A program made the position numbers and the translations under genes. Below are positions 9,885-21,745 of a stretch of DNA of 64,000 nucleotides, piece by piece. How positions within the stretch are numbered: position 1 is the stretch's first letter; every line of letters begins with the position of its first letter. The stretch comes from Haliclona indistincta. Lineage: Eukaryota; Porifera; Demospongiae; Haplosclerida; Chalinidae. Location: assembly GCA_964017065.1 (NCBI GenBank), contig OZ024783.1:12098313-12162312 (forward strand), read 5' to 3'. The notes beneath the pieces were generated by a model. The model had not been told where the DNA came from and did not search any database. It saw nothing but the letters and a program-made list of their open reading frames with translations.

Positions 9885-12800
9885 ATGGTGAAGATCCACG
9901 TTAAAAGTGGTGATACTAGCCAGTTTCTTTTTGAGACTACAGTGGAGATACCAACAGCTGAGCTTATCCCACAGCTTGTGCGACTGTACAATGGTAGATT
10001 AAAGATTGACAGACTTTGTCAAGGTGCGTTGGTGCTCACTATTTAGAACACAGTGTGTACTCGCCTCTCTTTGTAGAAATCGAATTGTTAGCTCAGCATG
10101 GTATCTTGTTGCCTGGGAACATGCAAGGGCTAACAGAGGAGCAAGTTGATGACCTCAAGTTGAAGGATGAGTTTGCAGAGGTTTGTGTTCCCAGTGGTGG
10201 GTTTGTGGAAAAGAAAGATCCTGTTGGACGTAGAAATGGACAAGGTTTGTGGTATTGCATATAACAATAAGGAAGATAATGGGCTGGTTGTCATGTAGTT
10301 TAGCTATGAGAGTTTATCTGATAGTAGTGATATTGCAAACAGCTACTTTGCATACACATGCATATTATAGGCTCAAGACTAATAGGAAAAATTAATTATT
10401 GTTTATTGACTGATTTATGAGTCTCTGCTTACAGCACCCAATGATCGTATGAAAGAGGTTCTTAGAAAGACAATCAGTGAAGCTAAAGCAGCAATTGCCA
10501 AGGTATTAGCTTACATATAAGTATACTTGTTTGCTCTCTCCTTGTTTACCTTCCATATGAGCTTTCTAGTTCTAGTTTGTGGAATTTAAGATGGTGGAGA
10601 TAGTACGCATCGATTTCATAATTTTGTAGCGCTTTATCAATTTTAAATCTTGCACTATAAGCATTCACCATTTAGCTGAACTATGTCCCTCTGCTAGGAC
10701 CAGGTGACAGCAGGTGTCTGCATGACTGGAGATATTATCAGTGATGCTTTAGACAAACTCCGTGGTGCAGTGACTATTGTGTATCCCATGAACCTGCCTC
10801 CGTATGATCCTATTAGAATGGAGTTTGAGGGTCAGGAAGATCTGACTGGGACACAGGTACACATGTTTGTGTTGTTCAATCTTACTCAGTGTTTGGAAAA
10901 CATTTAACTTTCCTTTCAGTCTTAATGATATTAACAATATTTGTAACTTTTATCGGTATTTGGCAACAAGTAAAGATACATCTATCGCTATATTGAATAT
11001 ATATATGAGTTATCGTGTTGTGCTTGTAAATAAATGATGTTTCCACTAGATGCGTATTTATGCTACAATCTACATGTACCTATTTTCTGCGGATACTGAT
11101 GTCATTCTGATGAAAAGCATTATAGTTGCACATTAATAGACCAGTTGCGTGTAAGCGCTAAAGAATTCATTAACGCTTAATTACGCGTGACGTCACGACT
11201 GGGTGCTGTGGTTGCCAGAGAAAATGTATGGAGAGCATTGGAGAAACGAGCGGAAGTGCGCATAAAGCATCTACTGGTCGTCAAAGTATGACCGTATGTT
11301 CTTGTTTTGCAAGACTGATGCAAAACTTCAGACAGTGGGACGTCCGTTGAACTGCGAATGAAGCTTCTACAAGGCGTGGTTGCAGAGATCGAGGCAGTTT
11401 TACTCGTGGGATTGGTGAAATGGACGCTGTACAAGAAGTGAGACTTTGCCCTAGTGATATTCCAGGCGCTGAGCTCAGCAAACCATACCAAGTGCATACT
11501 GTATCTGCTCTGCGTTGGTGGCTGCTCATTTCCTTCAGGAAAATGCCTCGCACAAACGCGGCTGTTAGGAGAAAATGTTCTCCTCACGAAGTTGGAATAC
11601 GCGTAACCAAAGTGCTCTCTTGCCTGGTTCTTTAGTGAAACGATGGAATGGCACACTTGGATCTTTCGAAGTAGTATTTCCACAGATGCAGCACTTATGC
11701 CCAGTCATGATAGACAGATAGTCTTTTCTACGTATGGATTTCTCTGCAACCACGCCTCGTAGAAGCTTCATTCGAAGTTCAACGGACGTCCCACTGTCTG
11801 AAGTTTTGCATCAGTCTTGCAAAACAAGAACATACGGTATACTTTGACGACCAGTAGATGCTTTATGCGCACTTCCGCTCGTTTCTCCAATGCTCTCCAT
11901 ACATTTTCTCCAGCAACCGCAGCACCCAGTCGTGACGTCAGCGTAATTAAGATTTCATTAAAATTCCATTGCTTACACGCAACTGGTCTATTCTGGGGTG
12001 TTATGCCAGTCAACAACTTCTTTTCTTCATTCGATCACTTCTTTTCTTCATTCAACCATCATGATTGAGCTCAAATCCAGCTATAATTGTTCCTTTGACA
12101 TAATAGCAAACTAGAACAACCTGCAAAGTGCACAAAATATCTTAAAATCATAGATAAACTTAAAACCTGCCATGTTCTAGTAGGGTGAGGCCCAACTCTC
12201 CATAGACGTGAGGGTTGGGCCCGGCCCAACTAGCTATATTGTGTTGTAACAGTTTAACAGAATTGTAATGCTAATTAAACATTATCTATTGCCATCATTG
12301 TCTATTTGTAGGCTTCATTGCAAGTATTAGAGGAGGCAACTGCTCAATTATGGTGGGCAGGGAAAGAGTTGCAGAGAGGAAAAAAGTTAAAGGACTATGT
12401 GGGAAGAAATGAGAAGACTAAAATAGTAGCTAAACTACAAAAAGTGAGAAAATAACGTACATGTATAACAGTTTAATTGTGTATTATTCTGTAGAAAGGT
12501 CATGGCCCTCCTGCCAGGGAACCAATATTTCCAGAGGATGAGCAGAAGAAAATGATGGCTCATGCTTACAGGAAACAGGAGGAATTCAAGGTTTGTTTAG
12601 CTTTACAACCACTACCAGACTTGTAGTCATATGAAATGAGTTTAGAGATGGGTATTTGGGTGCTCAACTATTAAGCGTTTGCTATTCATTGTGTGAGTAA
12701 GAAATACGATCATGTGAGAGATGTGGTTTGTAAGAACTGAACATCATAACATGTCTCGTTAAAAGTTGGCCATCATAAACAAATACCAATGTCGGAAGTT

Positions 12801-14960
12801 ACTTAGCACTATTTGCTAGAGATGGCGAGCCATCGCTGAACAGCACGCTCGCCCAGTAACGACTGAAGCATGATTGGTTTAGGCGTCATTTCTTTAGAAA
12901 AGCAAACTCCTCTTACAAGTTCATCTCCTATCTGTGCAGGATGCTGCTACAGCTACATACTGCCAATCAACTGGGAGTGCATAGCTGTAGCATCAAGTTT
13001 GAGCATTATCAGGACCCCATATTGAGAAGAAGCGTAATACATTTCCTAGGTATCTAGAAGTCCATAATTATGACACACAAGACCAGCCCCTATTGATAAT
13101 ACCACACCTGGCTGTGCTACAGCCAATTGTAAGTCAGGGGGTACGACAAGCTAATTTATTCTGACGTTGCTGCACGAAGGGTAAATCAAAATATATTGCG
13201 TCTTTCCTGGTCAGCTTCGTCTTTATGGTAATTATGTTGCGAAATGGATAGTACTACCCAAGAGCTTTCGTTTAAGCTACCGTACCCCACCCGTACCTCT
13301 TTTAGTTTTTGCAGTACAGAGAGATGAAGATAGAGAATTGGCTGGCAAAATTATTCACCCAAGAAAGTACCGACGTGATCAAAACAGCATTGCTATCATT
13401 CTAGAGCATCATTCGGTTAATAATGTAAATAAATTTCGGCCGTGGCGCACACACTCTGGCTGCAATACGCACAAATGTTGTCCAATCACTGTAACAGCAG
13501 AGAACTTGTATCAGCTATTTTCAGTAGATTGTTCTGGAATATTACTTGCCTTGACCCGGAGTGTAAACAATGCACATTTGAGCCCGATATCATGTACTAT
13601 AGCGCGATGGCAAACTGTTGAACTATCCTGCATACATTACAAAGCCTTACATTCCTACATTCCTTATTGTAGTGGGCGTGTCATATGTCAGCAATACGTC
13701 ATATTAAATTAGCTTGTCATACCCCCTGATTGTAAGTCACCTGTCGCATGGTAAAACACAAATTGACATGTCACACCCACGCACGCAGCACAGCAGAGAA
13801 GTTGCTGAGAAAATAGTGCAGATGAAGTGCTACATGCGTTTTTATTCACAGCAATTTCTCTGCAGTGCTGTGTGCATGGGCGTGACACATTGTCAGATTT
13901 GTGTTTCACCACATGACAGGTGCTGCTGTATGATGGAATGGGCAGATGGTGTGGCTAGAATAAACAGGGGATGGCCTGGCTTGCCATATATGGAGTCTTT
14001 GGTGTTGGACACTCCTTCTAGGTATGGGCTCCTTGGTACCACTCAGCAATATCCATACATAGATTCCCTGCATAGATAGTAAAGAACTGATTGTCCTTCA
14101 GTTGTTACTGGGCCGTGTGTGGTGTTCTGAACGCAACAAGTGACCTACAAATTATGTAACTAGACAATCCAAACACTATGCCCATACTTCGATGTAATTC
14201 TGCAATTTGATTGGTCAGCCAGAGGTGGTATATTTCGCTTATACCACCTCTTATTTCACTTATACCACCTTTAATTAACCACGTAGAGTTAATAACCACA
14301 ACAAAATGGCGTCGTCGAAAACGCACGCGAGTTTACACTGCCATCGTTCGAAAACGGGCTTTTGCTTGACACTGGGAACTTCTCTGGGCTCTCTGCTACC
14401 TTGAGCGCGTGCTCAGGTATGGTCTAAACACCTCTGACGATAGATTCTTGGTGCCTACGAGATTTAGCTCACCTTAGAAAACGAAATAGACGCCCTTGTG
14501 CTACGCGCTCACGACGTCTAAAACATCGGTTTCGCAGTGATCTAAATCCCGTAGTCACCTCGAATCCATCGTTTAACCTATATATAGCAAGAGAGTACTG
14601 ACATAACTATGTTTGTCGGGATGAGCCTATAGTGAGGATATATGAGTTCAGAGCATAACTTGCACAAAGCATGAGGGTGACATCAATAGACCTGTAGAAG
14701 TATGCTACAGTTGTGGTCAATTTAAATGGAACTACAAGCTTAAAATAATGTCCATGCATGGTCTGACACACCATGTGAGCATTGTTACATGCTGGAAACG
14801 CACATGAAGTTTTACTGATGGCAGTGTCATGACAATTTTTTCATTACAGAAATTGGAGGCAGAGGATGAGGATAGCTATCTCAACAATCAATGGGCTGAC
14901 CCTCATGCCCTCAAGAAATCATTCAACGGTCTAGCAGATATTGGCTGGAGACCGAAGTAG
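9885..14960 (+). CDS. CFAP298: Cilia- and flagella-associated protein 298
   Basis: CFAP298 (C21orf59, Kurly) is needed for cytoplasmic assembly of axonemal dynein arms and for motile cilia. Seven in-phase exons are 9885-10023, 10077-10244, 10435-10502, 10698-10856, 12312-12443, 12495-12590 and 14850-14960, encoding 290 residues, the same length as I recall for the human protein. Recognisable blocks are MVKIHVKSGDTSQFLFE, the GILLPGNMQGLTEEQVDDLK block, 'PSGGFVEKKDPVGRRNGQ', 'LRGAVTIVYPMNLPPYDPIR', 'QLWWAGKELQRGKKLKDYVG' and the C-terminus ADIGWRPK. The coding sequence looks intact. Intron 4 contains a THAP-type element and intron 6 a CAGGGG element plus a foldback repeat. A decayed second copy lies at about 19.1-21.7 kb. 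Confidence 0.95.
11136..11991. mobile_element. Long-inverted-repeat element carrying a THAP zinc finger
   Basis: The outer arms, about 11136-11391 and 11737-11991, are near-perfect inverted repeats of about 255 bp, starting ATAGACCAGTTGCGTGTAAGC and ending with its complement. The 345-bp centre encodes on the minus strand a degraded THAP domain (next entry). THAP domains are the DNA-binding modules of P-element-type transposases, so this looks like a non-autonomous derivative of such an element that captured or kept only the DNA-binding end. No target duplication was obvious. It is inserted in CFAP298 intron 4. Confidence 0.8.
11500..11720 (-). pseudogene. THAP zinc-finger fragment with frameshift
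   Basis: One frame reads GHKCCICGNTTSKDPSVPFH followed by RFTKEPGKRALWLRVFQLRE and then meets a stop. A second frame offset by one base continues with the rest of the domain, 'SPNSRVCARHFPEGN'. Together they show the C2CH signature order (C-x2-C, then C-x2-H in CARHF) and the conserved tryptophan and FHRF-type core. The break is a one-base frameshift, so this copy cannot make the full domain. I do not propose a repaired sequence. Confidence 0.75.
13135..13728. mobile_element. CAGGGGGTA-ended element with 9-bp target duplication
   Basis: A 594-bp element lies in CFAP298 intron 6. Its ends CAGGGGGTACGACAAGCTAA and the complementary TTAGCTTGTCATACCCCCTG are inverted repeats of about 25 bp with one mismatch. 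Both sides carry the 9 bases ATTGTAAGT (13126-13134 and 13729-13737). Nine bases is typical of Mutator-like insertion, while the CAGGGG tip resembles hAT ends, so the superfamily is open. A 375-nt frame inside (13338-13712) has no recognisable domain. Confidence 0.82.
13738..13923. repeat. Foldback repeat next to the CAGGGG element
   Basis: Arms of about 80 bp, beginning CACCTGTCGCATGGTAAAAC and ending GACAGGTG, pair imperfectly around a short centre near 13830. It abuts the right target duplication of the neighbouring element, so one may have inserted into the other. No gene is seen. Confidence 0.65.
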
Positions 14961-16258
14961 CCATGTCTAGATAGGCACTTATCAGTATCTTATTTTGTTG
15001 TACTGAGTTTAAGTATAGGACTGTGGAAGCCATTGTATCACTTACGAATTACTCATAAGTACCGTTATTGCATCAGCTGTATTGCAAATTAATGATACAA
15101 TTTTAGTAACAATAATATTGATTTTTTCAAGTTAAAAAATTCTAGAAACCGGCATAGGCTGCTTATAAATGAAATATGCTTGCACTTTGGAGTCAAAGTT
15201 GTCTAAATCCGATTCGAAATGAAGATGATGAATTCATAGATTTTAATTATGGCTGGTCAACATGTCACAATCAACTTGTGCAGTCTTAGGTCCAATTCTA
15301 CTATTTGGAAATCAACAAACTAAGGAAAGAAGAAAAAACTGCCATTAAGAACAAAATTCAAATTATAGAGAACTAGTATTTTCAATGTGCTGTTACTTTT
15401 AGGAAAATCTGAGAGGCGGTAAAAGGTTCTTTGAGCCATTCAGTTCATGTCTTTATCTCAAATTTATGCTTGTATCATTAAAGAGCTTGATCATGTAAAA
15501 CTTGAGCACCTATCTGCTGGAATAAAAAGATAAAGAACAAAAAGGATACAAAAGTAAAGAAACAAGATGGCTAACACTTGCAAAGTAAACCCAAGCATAG
15601 TGGTCTTAGAAATGTCCTACAACTTCAAAATCAAACTATCATGGCCATGATGGATCAAGCGCAGCTCAGTCTCAGTTGTAAGATGATCAACATTTACATG
15701 TGAAAGCCGCTATTGCAGGGAAGCTAGCTTGGTGAAAGTGTTACACTTTTTGTTACTTTTGCAAGCATCTCTTCAAGAAGCAATCTCTTGTTCTTTTACT
15801 TTACAAACGTCACCCATAAACTTTTTACATATAATTATTTCAGTTCAGCATTCTCTTTACAGACTTATTTACTGTCGTGGATAATGATGCTGACTCATTT
15901 TCCTTGGAGAGTCGTGAGTTACACATGTACATGATAAAAAATGCTGAAATGCTGCTACAATCATGAAGGAAATTTGATGATTGCTTCTTAAAGTTTGTAG
16001 ATAACAAGGCATTTATGGAAATATATATTTGGTTTTTGTCAACAGCATTTTCTGCATTTATTAGTTATTACAAACGATGGTGCTTGCCTAGTCACTGCCT
16101 CACTGATATTGTCAGAATTCATAAAGTAAGAACTTTCAACAGCCACTTCAGTAACTGTCAGTATCTTTGGTTTACTACCTTGACGTTTAGTTGATAGATG
16201 TAAGTAGTAATAATTTTATTATACACAGAAAAGTCATAGCAAAAAAAAGTTGATTTGA
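14961..16258. other. Gene-poor interval between CFAP298 and the NACHT gene
   Basis: Apart from the transporter relic listed separately, this AT-rich interval shows no supported gene. The first 100 bases after the CFAP298 stop (GATAGGCACTTATCAGTATC) recur after the CFAP298 pseudogene at 21660, showing that the duplication included the 3' flank. Confidence 0.7.
15855..16185 (+). pseudogene. Relic of an ArsB/Lsi2-like transporter
   Basis: Two stretches resemble the plus-strand transporter at 27.0-28.7 kb at the DNA level. About 15865-15935 matches the start region (TCATTTTCCTTGGAGAGTCG against the intact CATGTGCCTTGGAGAGTCCT). About 16035-16185 matches the region that codes for AFITNDAACLVITPLILSEF and just beyond. 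The start codon is altered (GTCGTGG), large segments are deleted and frames are broken. It is a third, dead copy lying next to the intact CFAP298. Confidence 0.8.
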
Positions 16259-18966
16259 CTACAGTGTTACAATATCTACGTCGATAACCCATTCAATTGC
16301 ATCAAGATACCGATTACCACAAGCAGTAAAATCGACAAACTTTTCTTGCAGGTTAATGGTCCGGCTTTCACAGTGTCTATGTGTTCTATAAAATGGTTCA
16401 ACATCTAAATGTTGAAAAAAATGAAAAATGCGATTAATGCAATGATTTTTGCTGATATTCAAGAAAGGATATACGAAGTATGGTTTTAGCTCAAGAATAT
16501 TCAGTGTTGCACAGTGAAGAGAAAAATTTTTGACATGAAGTTTTTCAATACAGACGATGTCCAAAAGCATATCTATAAGATATTTTATTGGAAGGACATC
16601 CTTATAATCACAAACATATTCCAATTTAGAAAGCTCCAATTTACTTGAATGAGTTCGTATTTGTTCTAAAACACCTTCTCTAAATTTGTATGGCCAATTT
16701 ATAACTTCAATATGTTTTAGATTTGATGCTTTATCCAGTGCAACAGAAAAAGTATCCAAGTAAATATGCATAGTGTCTTTTGAGCAGAAGTCCATTGAGA
16801 TAACAGAAAGTGATGATAGGGAAGAGGCTATCCCTATTACTTCATGCCATTTAATATTGAGGCAATTGCAAAGCTCAACTAATTTCAGCCTATAAATAAA
16901 TGCATGTGCTTGAGTAAATATGTATTCCAAGGCAACTTGAAAAAATGACTCATCAAAGGGAACCAGATTTGCCTTAGTCATAGGAGGATTGCTTAAAACA
17001 ATTGATCCAGGATGTATGCAAGTTAGATCTATACTTCCATTGCTGAAATGAAGTAGTTCCTTAGCAGCACCTGGGTGCTGAGACTCAAACACACACTGTG
17101 CTGCAAGAGGCAACGAGCTCACATAAATGTTGTTTAACAGATGCTCAATTACAGTAAAAAGCATTGACTCATTTTGAACAGCAAACTTATGCAGACCACA
17201 GAAGAAGGTAGAGACATTTCCAGGAAAGAATGGATGTTTTATCAGATCTATTTGATGATTCAGAGCCAACTTTGAGAGATGATATGCAGCAAGAAACTCT
17301 TGGAGTGCAAGGTGCTGAAATGTATATACTCTTTCTACTGCTGCTAATGGTTTTACCACCTGATGGCTGAAGAGCAATCCCAGAGAGTGACTGCGTAGAA
17401 TGTCCGGTACACTATTTTGAGAAAAATAAGTAATCACTGATGGTCTTTCAGAAACCAATGGTGAGTCACTGTTGATGACATTGTAGATACCATTGTATGC
17501 AAGCTCACAAATTGCAGCAAAGCGATTTGCCAAATCTGAACTGCAACGAGATAAGTGATTGTACTGAATAGATATAGCCAAACATCGATCATCAAAAAGT
17601 AAATTTTCATCTATGCTTTTTAATTCTTCCTTGAGTGTTTGAACGACAAACCCAATAAATATTTCAGTTGGTGTGACTGGAAGCGGCACAGTATCATCAA
17701 TTTCATTGATAAAAATAAGCATGTGTAGATAGAGTGGAACATAGCACATAAACCGAACAACTTTTTTTTCTCTCAAGTAGTCTAACATCTTTTTAGTGTT
17801 TTTGTCTGCAACAGATCTTGAATCACTTGCATAGTACTTAGCTACAAATTTTTTCACACGGTTCCAATCAAAGCCCATAATTTCAATTCTTGCGTATATA
17901 TTGTAAGATCTGGGCATTGTAGAAATAGCTTCTGGATGTGATGTGACAAACACAGTGGCTTTTTTCAATTTTTTGCTACTTATAATTTGGTGAATGTAGT
18001 TACTACGTTCGGTATGCCCAGGGGAATATTCATCGAGTCCATCTAGCAAAATGCACAGTCGATTTTCTGGAACCAATAATTTACTTGGATCATTGTTCAT
18101 TAAGTAAGGTGTACTACCAATACTAGTAAACAAATCTTGCACACTGATATTGCGTGGATTATCGTATGTCCAAAGATCTCTCAGACAAACCAGTAGCATC
18201 ACAACACAACCAGATAGATTATTCATACTGTTTTGATTATCTTGTACTGCCTTTGCCCACAATTTGCTTAGTTGCTTCAAAAGAGTTGTCTTTCCACTTC
18301 CAGGATGTCCACGAATAAATATACGGTGACCATGTCCCACTGGGGTGTTAAATAATTGAGAGAGATTGGTTTGCATTTTTCTGTGTGTAGCACTGTCTAA
18401 ATCTCCCCTTACTGTCAGATCTGACACAGGAGCCGAAAATGTTTCTAACCTCTCTAAAACAGGCTCAATGAACAGGTCATCTTTTGACAATATAGTATGC
18501 TGGGTGTTGGGCTCATCAAGGTATAGGTCACACAAATGATTTTTGTAGTGCTGTAAGGGGCTAATCGATGTTGGTAACAGAACAACAGTACACATTATGG
18601 CAGCTAGGACCATCAAAACAAGAAACAGAACACCGGGAGTTGATTGGTGATGACGAGGACTGTATTGGAAAATGGTACATGCAACTTGTACAATAAGCAC
18701 CCCAACACTTACTTATTTGTGTTAGCAACAGCATTTTTTAATCCAGCCCAGGTAGGCAATCCGTATTTGTCCACATTGTAAGACTGCAACAGCCAGTGAT
18801 GAGTAACCATCCACAGCCTGTCTTGCGAGTCCTGGTAATCCGCTCGGATTTGTCTAAGCAAGGCACCGCGAAGTCCAAGGTTAGTTCCGAGTAAACGCCA
18901 ATCTGCAGAGCTGACACGTTCGCTTAACCACAGCAGCACCTCACGCTCTTCAAGCGGATCCTCCAT
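16259..18966 (-). CDS. Death-TM-NACHT receptor-like protein
   Basis: Two exons, 18966-18713 and 18659-16259, separated by a 53-bp intron, give 884 residues. Residues 1-84 (MEDPLEEREVLLWLSERVSS on to the WMVTHHWLLQ segment) look like a Death-fold domain. A hydrophobic segment follows at about 95-113 (VLFLVLMVLAAIMCTVVLL). The NACHT NTPase has P-loop GHPGSGKTTLLKQL (from about 202), Walker B LCILLDGLDEY (about 286-296) and sensor VFVTSHPEA. The C-terminal half is leucine-rich with helical NACHT-associated character, but no clear LRR repeat. NACHT proteins with Death or CARD domains are expanded in sponges as candidate innate immune sensors. The start at 18966 is chosen because upstream in-frame codons lack Death similarity. 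The membrane segment is the odd part and is a prediction only. Confidence 0.88.
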
Positions 18967-19089
18967 TTTGTACTCGATTTTGTAAACAAGCAATAGCCCC
19001 ACCCCTTTAAATGCACCATGCATGCATGCATGCTGTATGGCTCGGTAAGAGTCGAGTCGGTATGGCTCTCGTCTATCATGGCGCCACCA

Positions 19090-21745
19090 TACTACAGATA
19101 CCAACAGTTGAGCATATCCCACAACTTGTGCGACGTACTATACAATGGTATATAGATTAAAGGTTGACAAGACCTTTCCAAGATTGAAACAAATTTTAGA
19201 GCACGTACTTGTGTAAGTTTACAGTATCCATTTGTTTCTCTGCAAGTAGAAATCGAATTTTTAGCTCAGCACGGTATCTTGTTGCCAGAAAGCATGCAAG
19301 GGCTAACAGAGAAGCAAGTTGATGACCTCAACTGAAGGATCAGTTTGCAGAGGTTTGTGTACCCAGTGGTGGGTTTGCAAAATTATATGGACGAGGTTTG
19401 TGGTATTGCGTAGTATAAAAGGAAAATACATCCATCACTTTTTAAGGCTGGTTGTTTATTGCAGCTCATGCAATTACAAAACTAGAGTTTTGGCATGATG
19501 CAAAACAGGCTTATCCTTAATTAATTTGCTCTCTTACTCTTATCATATCTTCCATGGGCTTTCTAGTTTCTGGTTTAGAATCTCACATCATCAGTGGGAT
19601 ACCATATTTCCTTGAATAGAAGGCGTGAGCCCAGTCCAGCCCAGCCAAGCCTGGTCTGAAATAAGTTGGGAATGAACTATGAGCTTTGCAACATGATCTA
19701 AAATGGTCTGTTTGGTAAGCGCGGAGATCTAGCAACTCCTTGAAGTCCAGTTCGAGTTATTGGTAATAAACTGTTTATTTTACGTTGGGTTTAGTTTATA
19801 TTATGCTGCCGTGCATGCATCAACTGAACTGTGTCCCGTCTATTAGGACCAGGTGACAGCATGTGTCTGCATGCATGACTGGAGATATTATCAGAGAAGC
19901 TTTAGAAAAACTCGGTGGTGCAGTGACTATTGTGTATCCCATGAACCTACCTCCGTATGATTCTATTAGAATGGAGTTTGAGGGTCAGGAAGATCTGACT
20001 GGGACACAGGTACATATGTTTGTGTTCTTAATTATTGGCCCAAGCCATGAGGCATACAGTAGTTTGTTTGTATGCCATTTTGTCTGCAGGCAGAACTCTG
20101 TGTTGGCTAAAACTAAGCTCGATACTTGCAGATCGTATTACTTTCGCAAATGTTTTGTGAAAAATGCTGTTGTGAAAATTTCAGAATACATGGAGTTGGC
20201 TTTAGCTCTGGCACTCAAACGCAATTTTTTTTTCACAAACTACGCTTTTGCTTCCAAATTTTGAAATAATACAACAATATGATTTACGGTACATGTTCAA
20301 CTGATTGACAGGCTTCTCATGCTTACAGTAAACAAGAGGAAAACAAGGTTTGTTTCTGTGTGCAACCCCTACCAGGCCTTGTAGTCATATGAAATCGACA
20401 TTGAAGATTTCATGTGATCGACTTGTAACTTTGGGCTCTAGGGTGCTCGATAATTTAGCATTTGCTATTCGTTGTGTGTCAGCAAGAGATGTTGTAAGAG
20501 ACAAGTTTTGTAAGAGCCATGTCTCATTAAAGTTGGGCATTGCTGCCATCATAAACAAACACTAGCTAATGCCGAAGTTGCTCAGCATTCTTTTCTAGAG
20601 ATTGATTCTCAAAGCAAAATTTCAATGGTTTGAACATGAGGACATTAAAATTTCAATGGTTTGTTCTAATCAATTTTTATTCTGATTGGTATTCCATCAC
20701 TTTTAGCACATTTTTATTGCTCACATGACCTAGAATATGCTCATAAAATGCTGTCTCACCAGTCTGCAGGTCTGAAGTAGACACGAGGCAACTTGACTTT
20801 TTTCCTAGCTAGAACATTACCTAACTAGCCTACCCAGTTACAAAATACATGACTGTATCAACGTCATGGGACTTTGAATGGCCTAACTAATGATTGAGCG
20901 TCATTTGATATCTCTGAACACCAATCTGCATCCTCAAGCTGTGTTGTAGAGACTGTCCTGACAAATAGCTGGAAATAACTACACAATTCATTGACAAGAC
21001 TATCAAGACACTTGTTCAATTTTTTCCATATGCCTTGTCAACCTACCAAGTCATATCACACACTTGTAGAGAAGATAAGAATGGCCTTGCGTTCTGTACA
21101 GTTCAAGCAGCTGTGATCCACAGATACCAATACTGATACTTGATTGGGAATTGTTCTACATACATTGCACACTGGTACCTAGCAACAAGTGACCTTCAAA
21201 TTCTGTAACCAGGCAATCCAAACCCTAACCTATGTATGTTGTGATGAGGATATTTGAGCCCAGAGCATAAGTTTACATAATAGTTAATTTTAAACACTCC
21301 TGTCAGTGCATAGCACTAATAGTATGATGAAGGTGGTGTGAATTGTGCGCCTTCACAAGTATGCTAGATTATTGTGGCTTACAGTTGAAGTGGAACTGCA
21401 CACCCACTAAAATCTATGGTAATGCCTGACGCACCACAAAGTGTGTATTACGAGCATTGCATGTTACATGCTGGAGATCACATGGAAGCATACATGATAT
21501 TGTTTTTACTAATGGCAGTGTTGCCACAATGTCTTTTATTACAGATTTTGGAAGCAGAGGATGAGGATAGCTATTTCAACAGGCAATGGGCTGACTCTCA
21601 AGAGATCATTCAACGGTCTAGCAGATATTGGCTGGAGACCGAAGTAGCCATGTTTAGATAGGCACTTATCAGTATCTAATTTTGTTGTACTGAGTTAAGT
21701 ATAGAACATGCCATTGTATCACTTACTAGTATAAGATTTATTCAT
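19090..21745 (+). pseudogene. Decayed partial duplicate of CFAP298
   Basis: Fragments of CFAP298 appear in the same order and strand as the intact gene. They are an exon 1 tail at about 19095-19180, exon 2 at about 19250-19396 (a base lost in 'GATGACCTCAACTGAAGG'), exon 4 at about 19850-20009 (a CATG insertion breaks the frame after ACAGCATGTGTC), a trace of exon 6 at about 20312-20347, and exon 7 at about 21545-21650 with a deletion and frameshift. Intron stretches also match (for example GCAACAAGTGACC at 21183 against 14127), so the copy arose by DNA-level duplication. The start codon, exon 5 and the THAP element are absent. The plus-strand frame at 19863-20264 is a remnant, not a gene. Confidence 0.87.

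Noticed and set aside
11768..12016. A minus-strand protein in the right arm of the THAP element
   Set aside because: It is a read-through of the inverted repeat, and a matching mirror frame exists in the left arm. No domain is seen.
19863..20264. A separate CFAP298-like gene
   Set aside because: It is only the exon 4 remnant plus intron read-through of the decayed duplicate; the exon before it is frameshifted and a CATG insertion breaks its own start.
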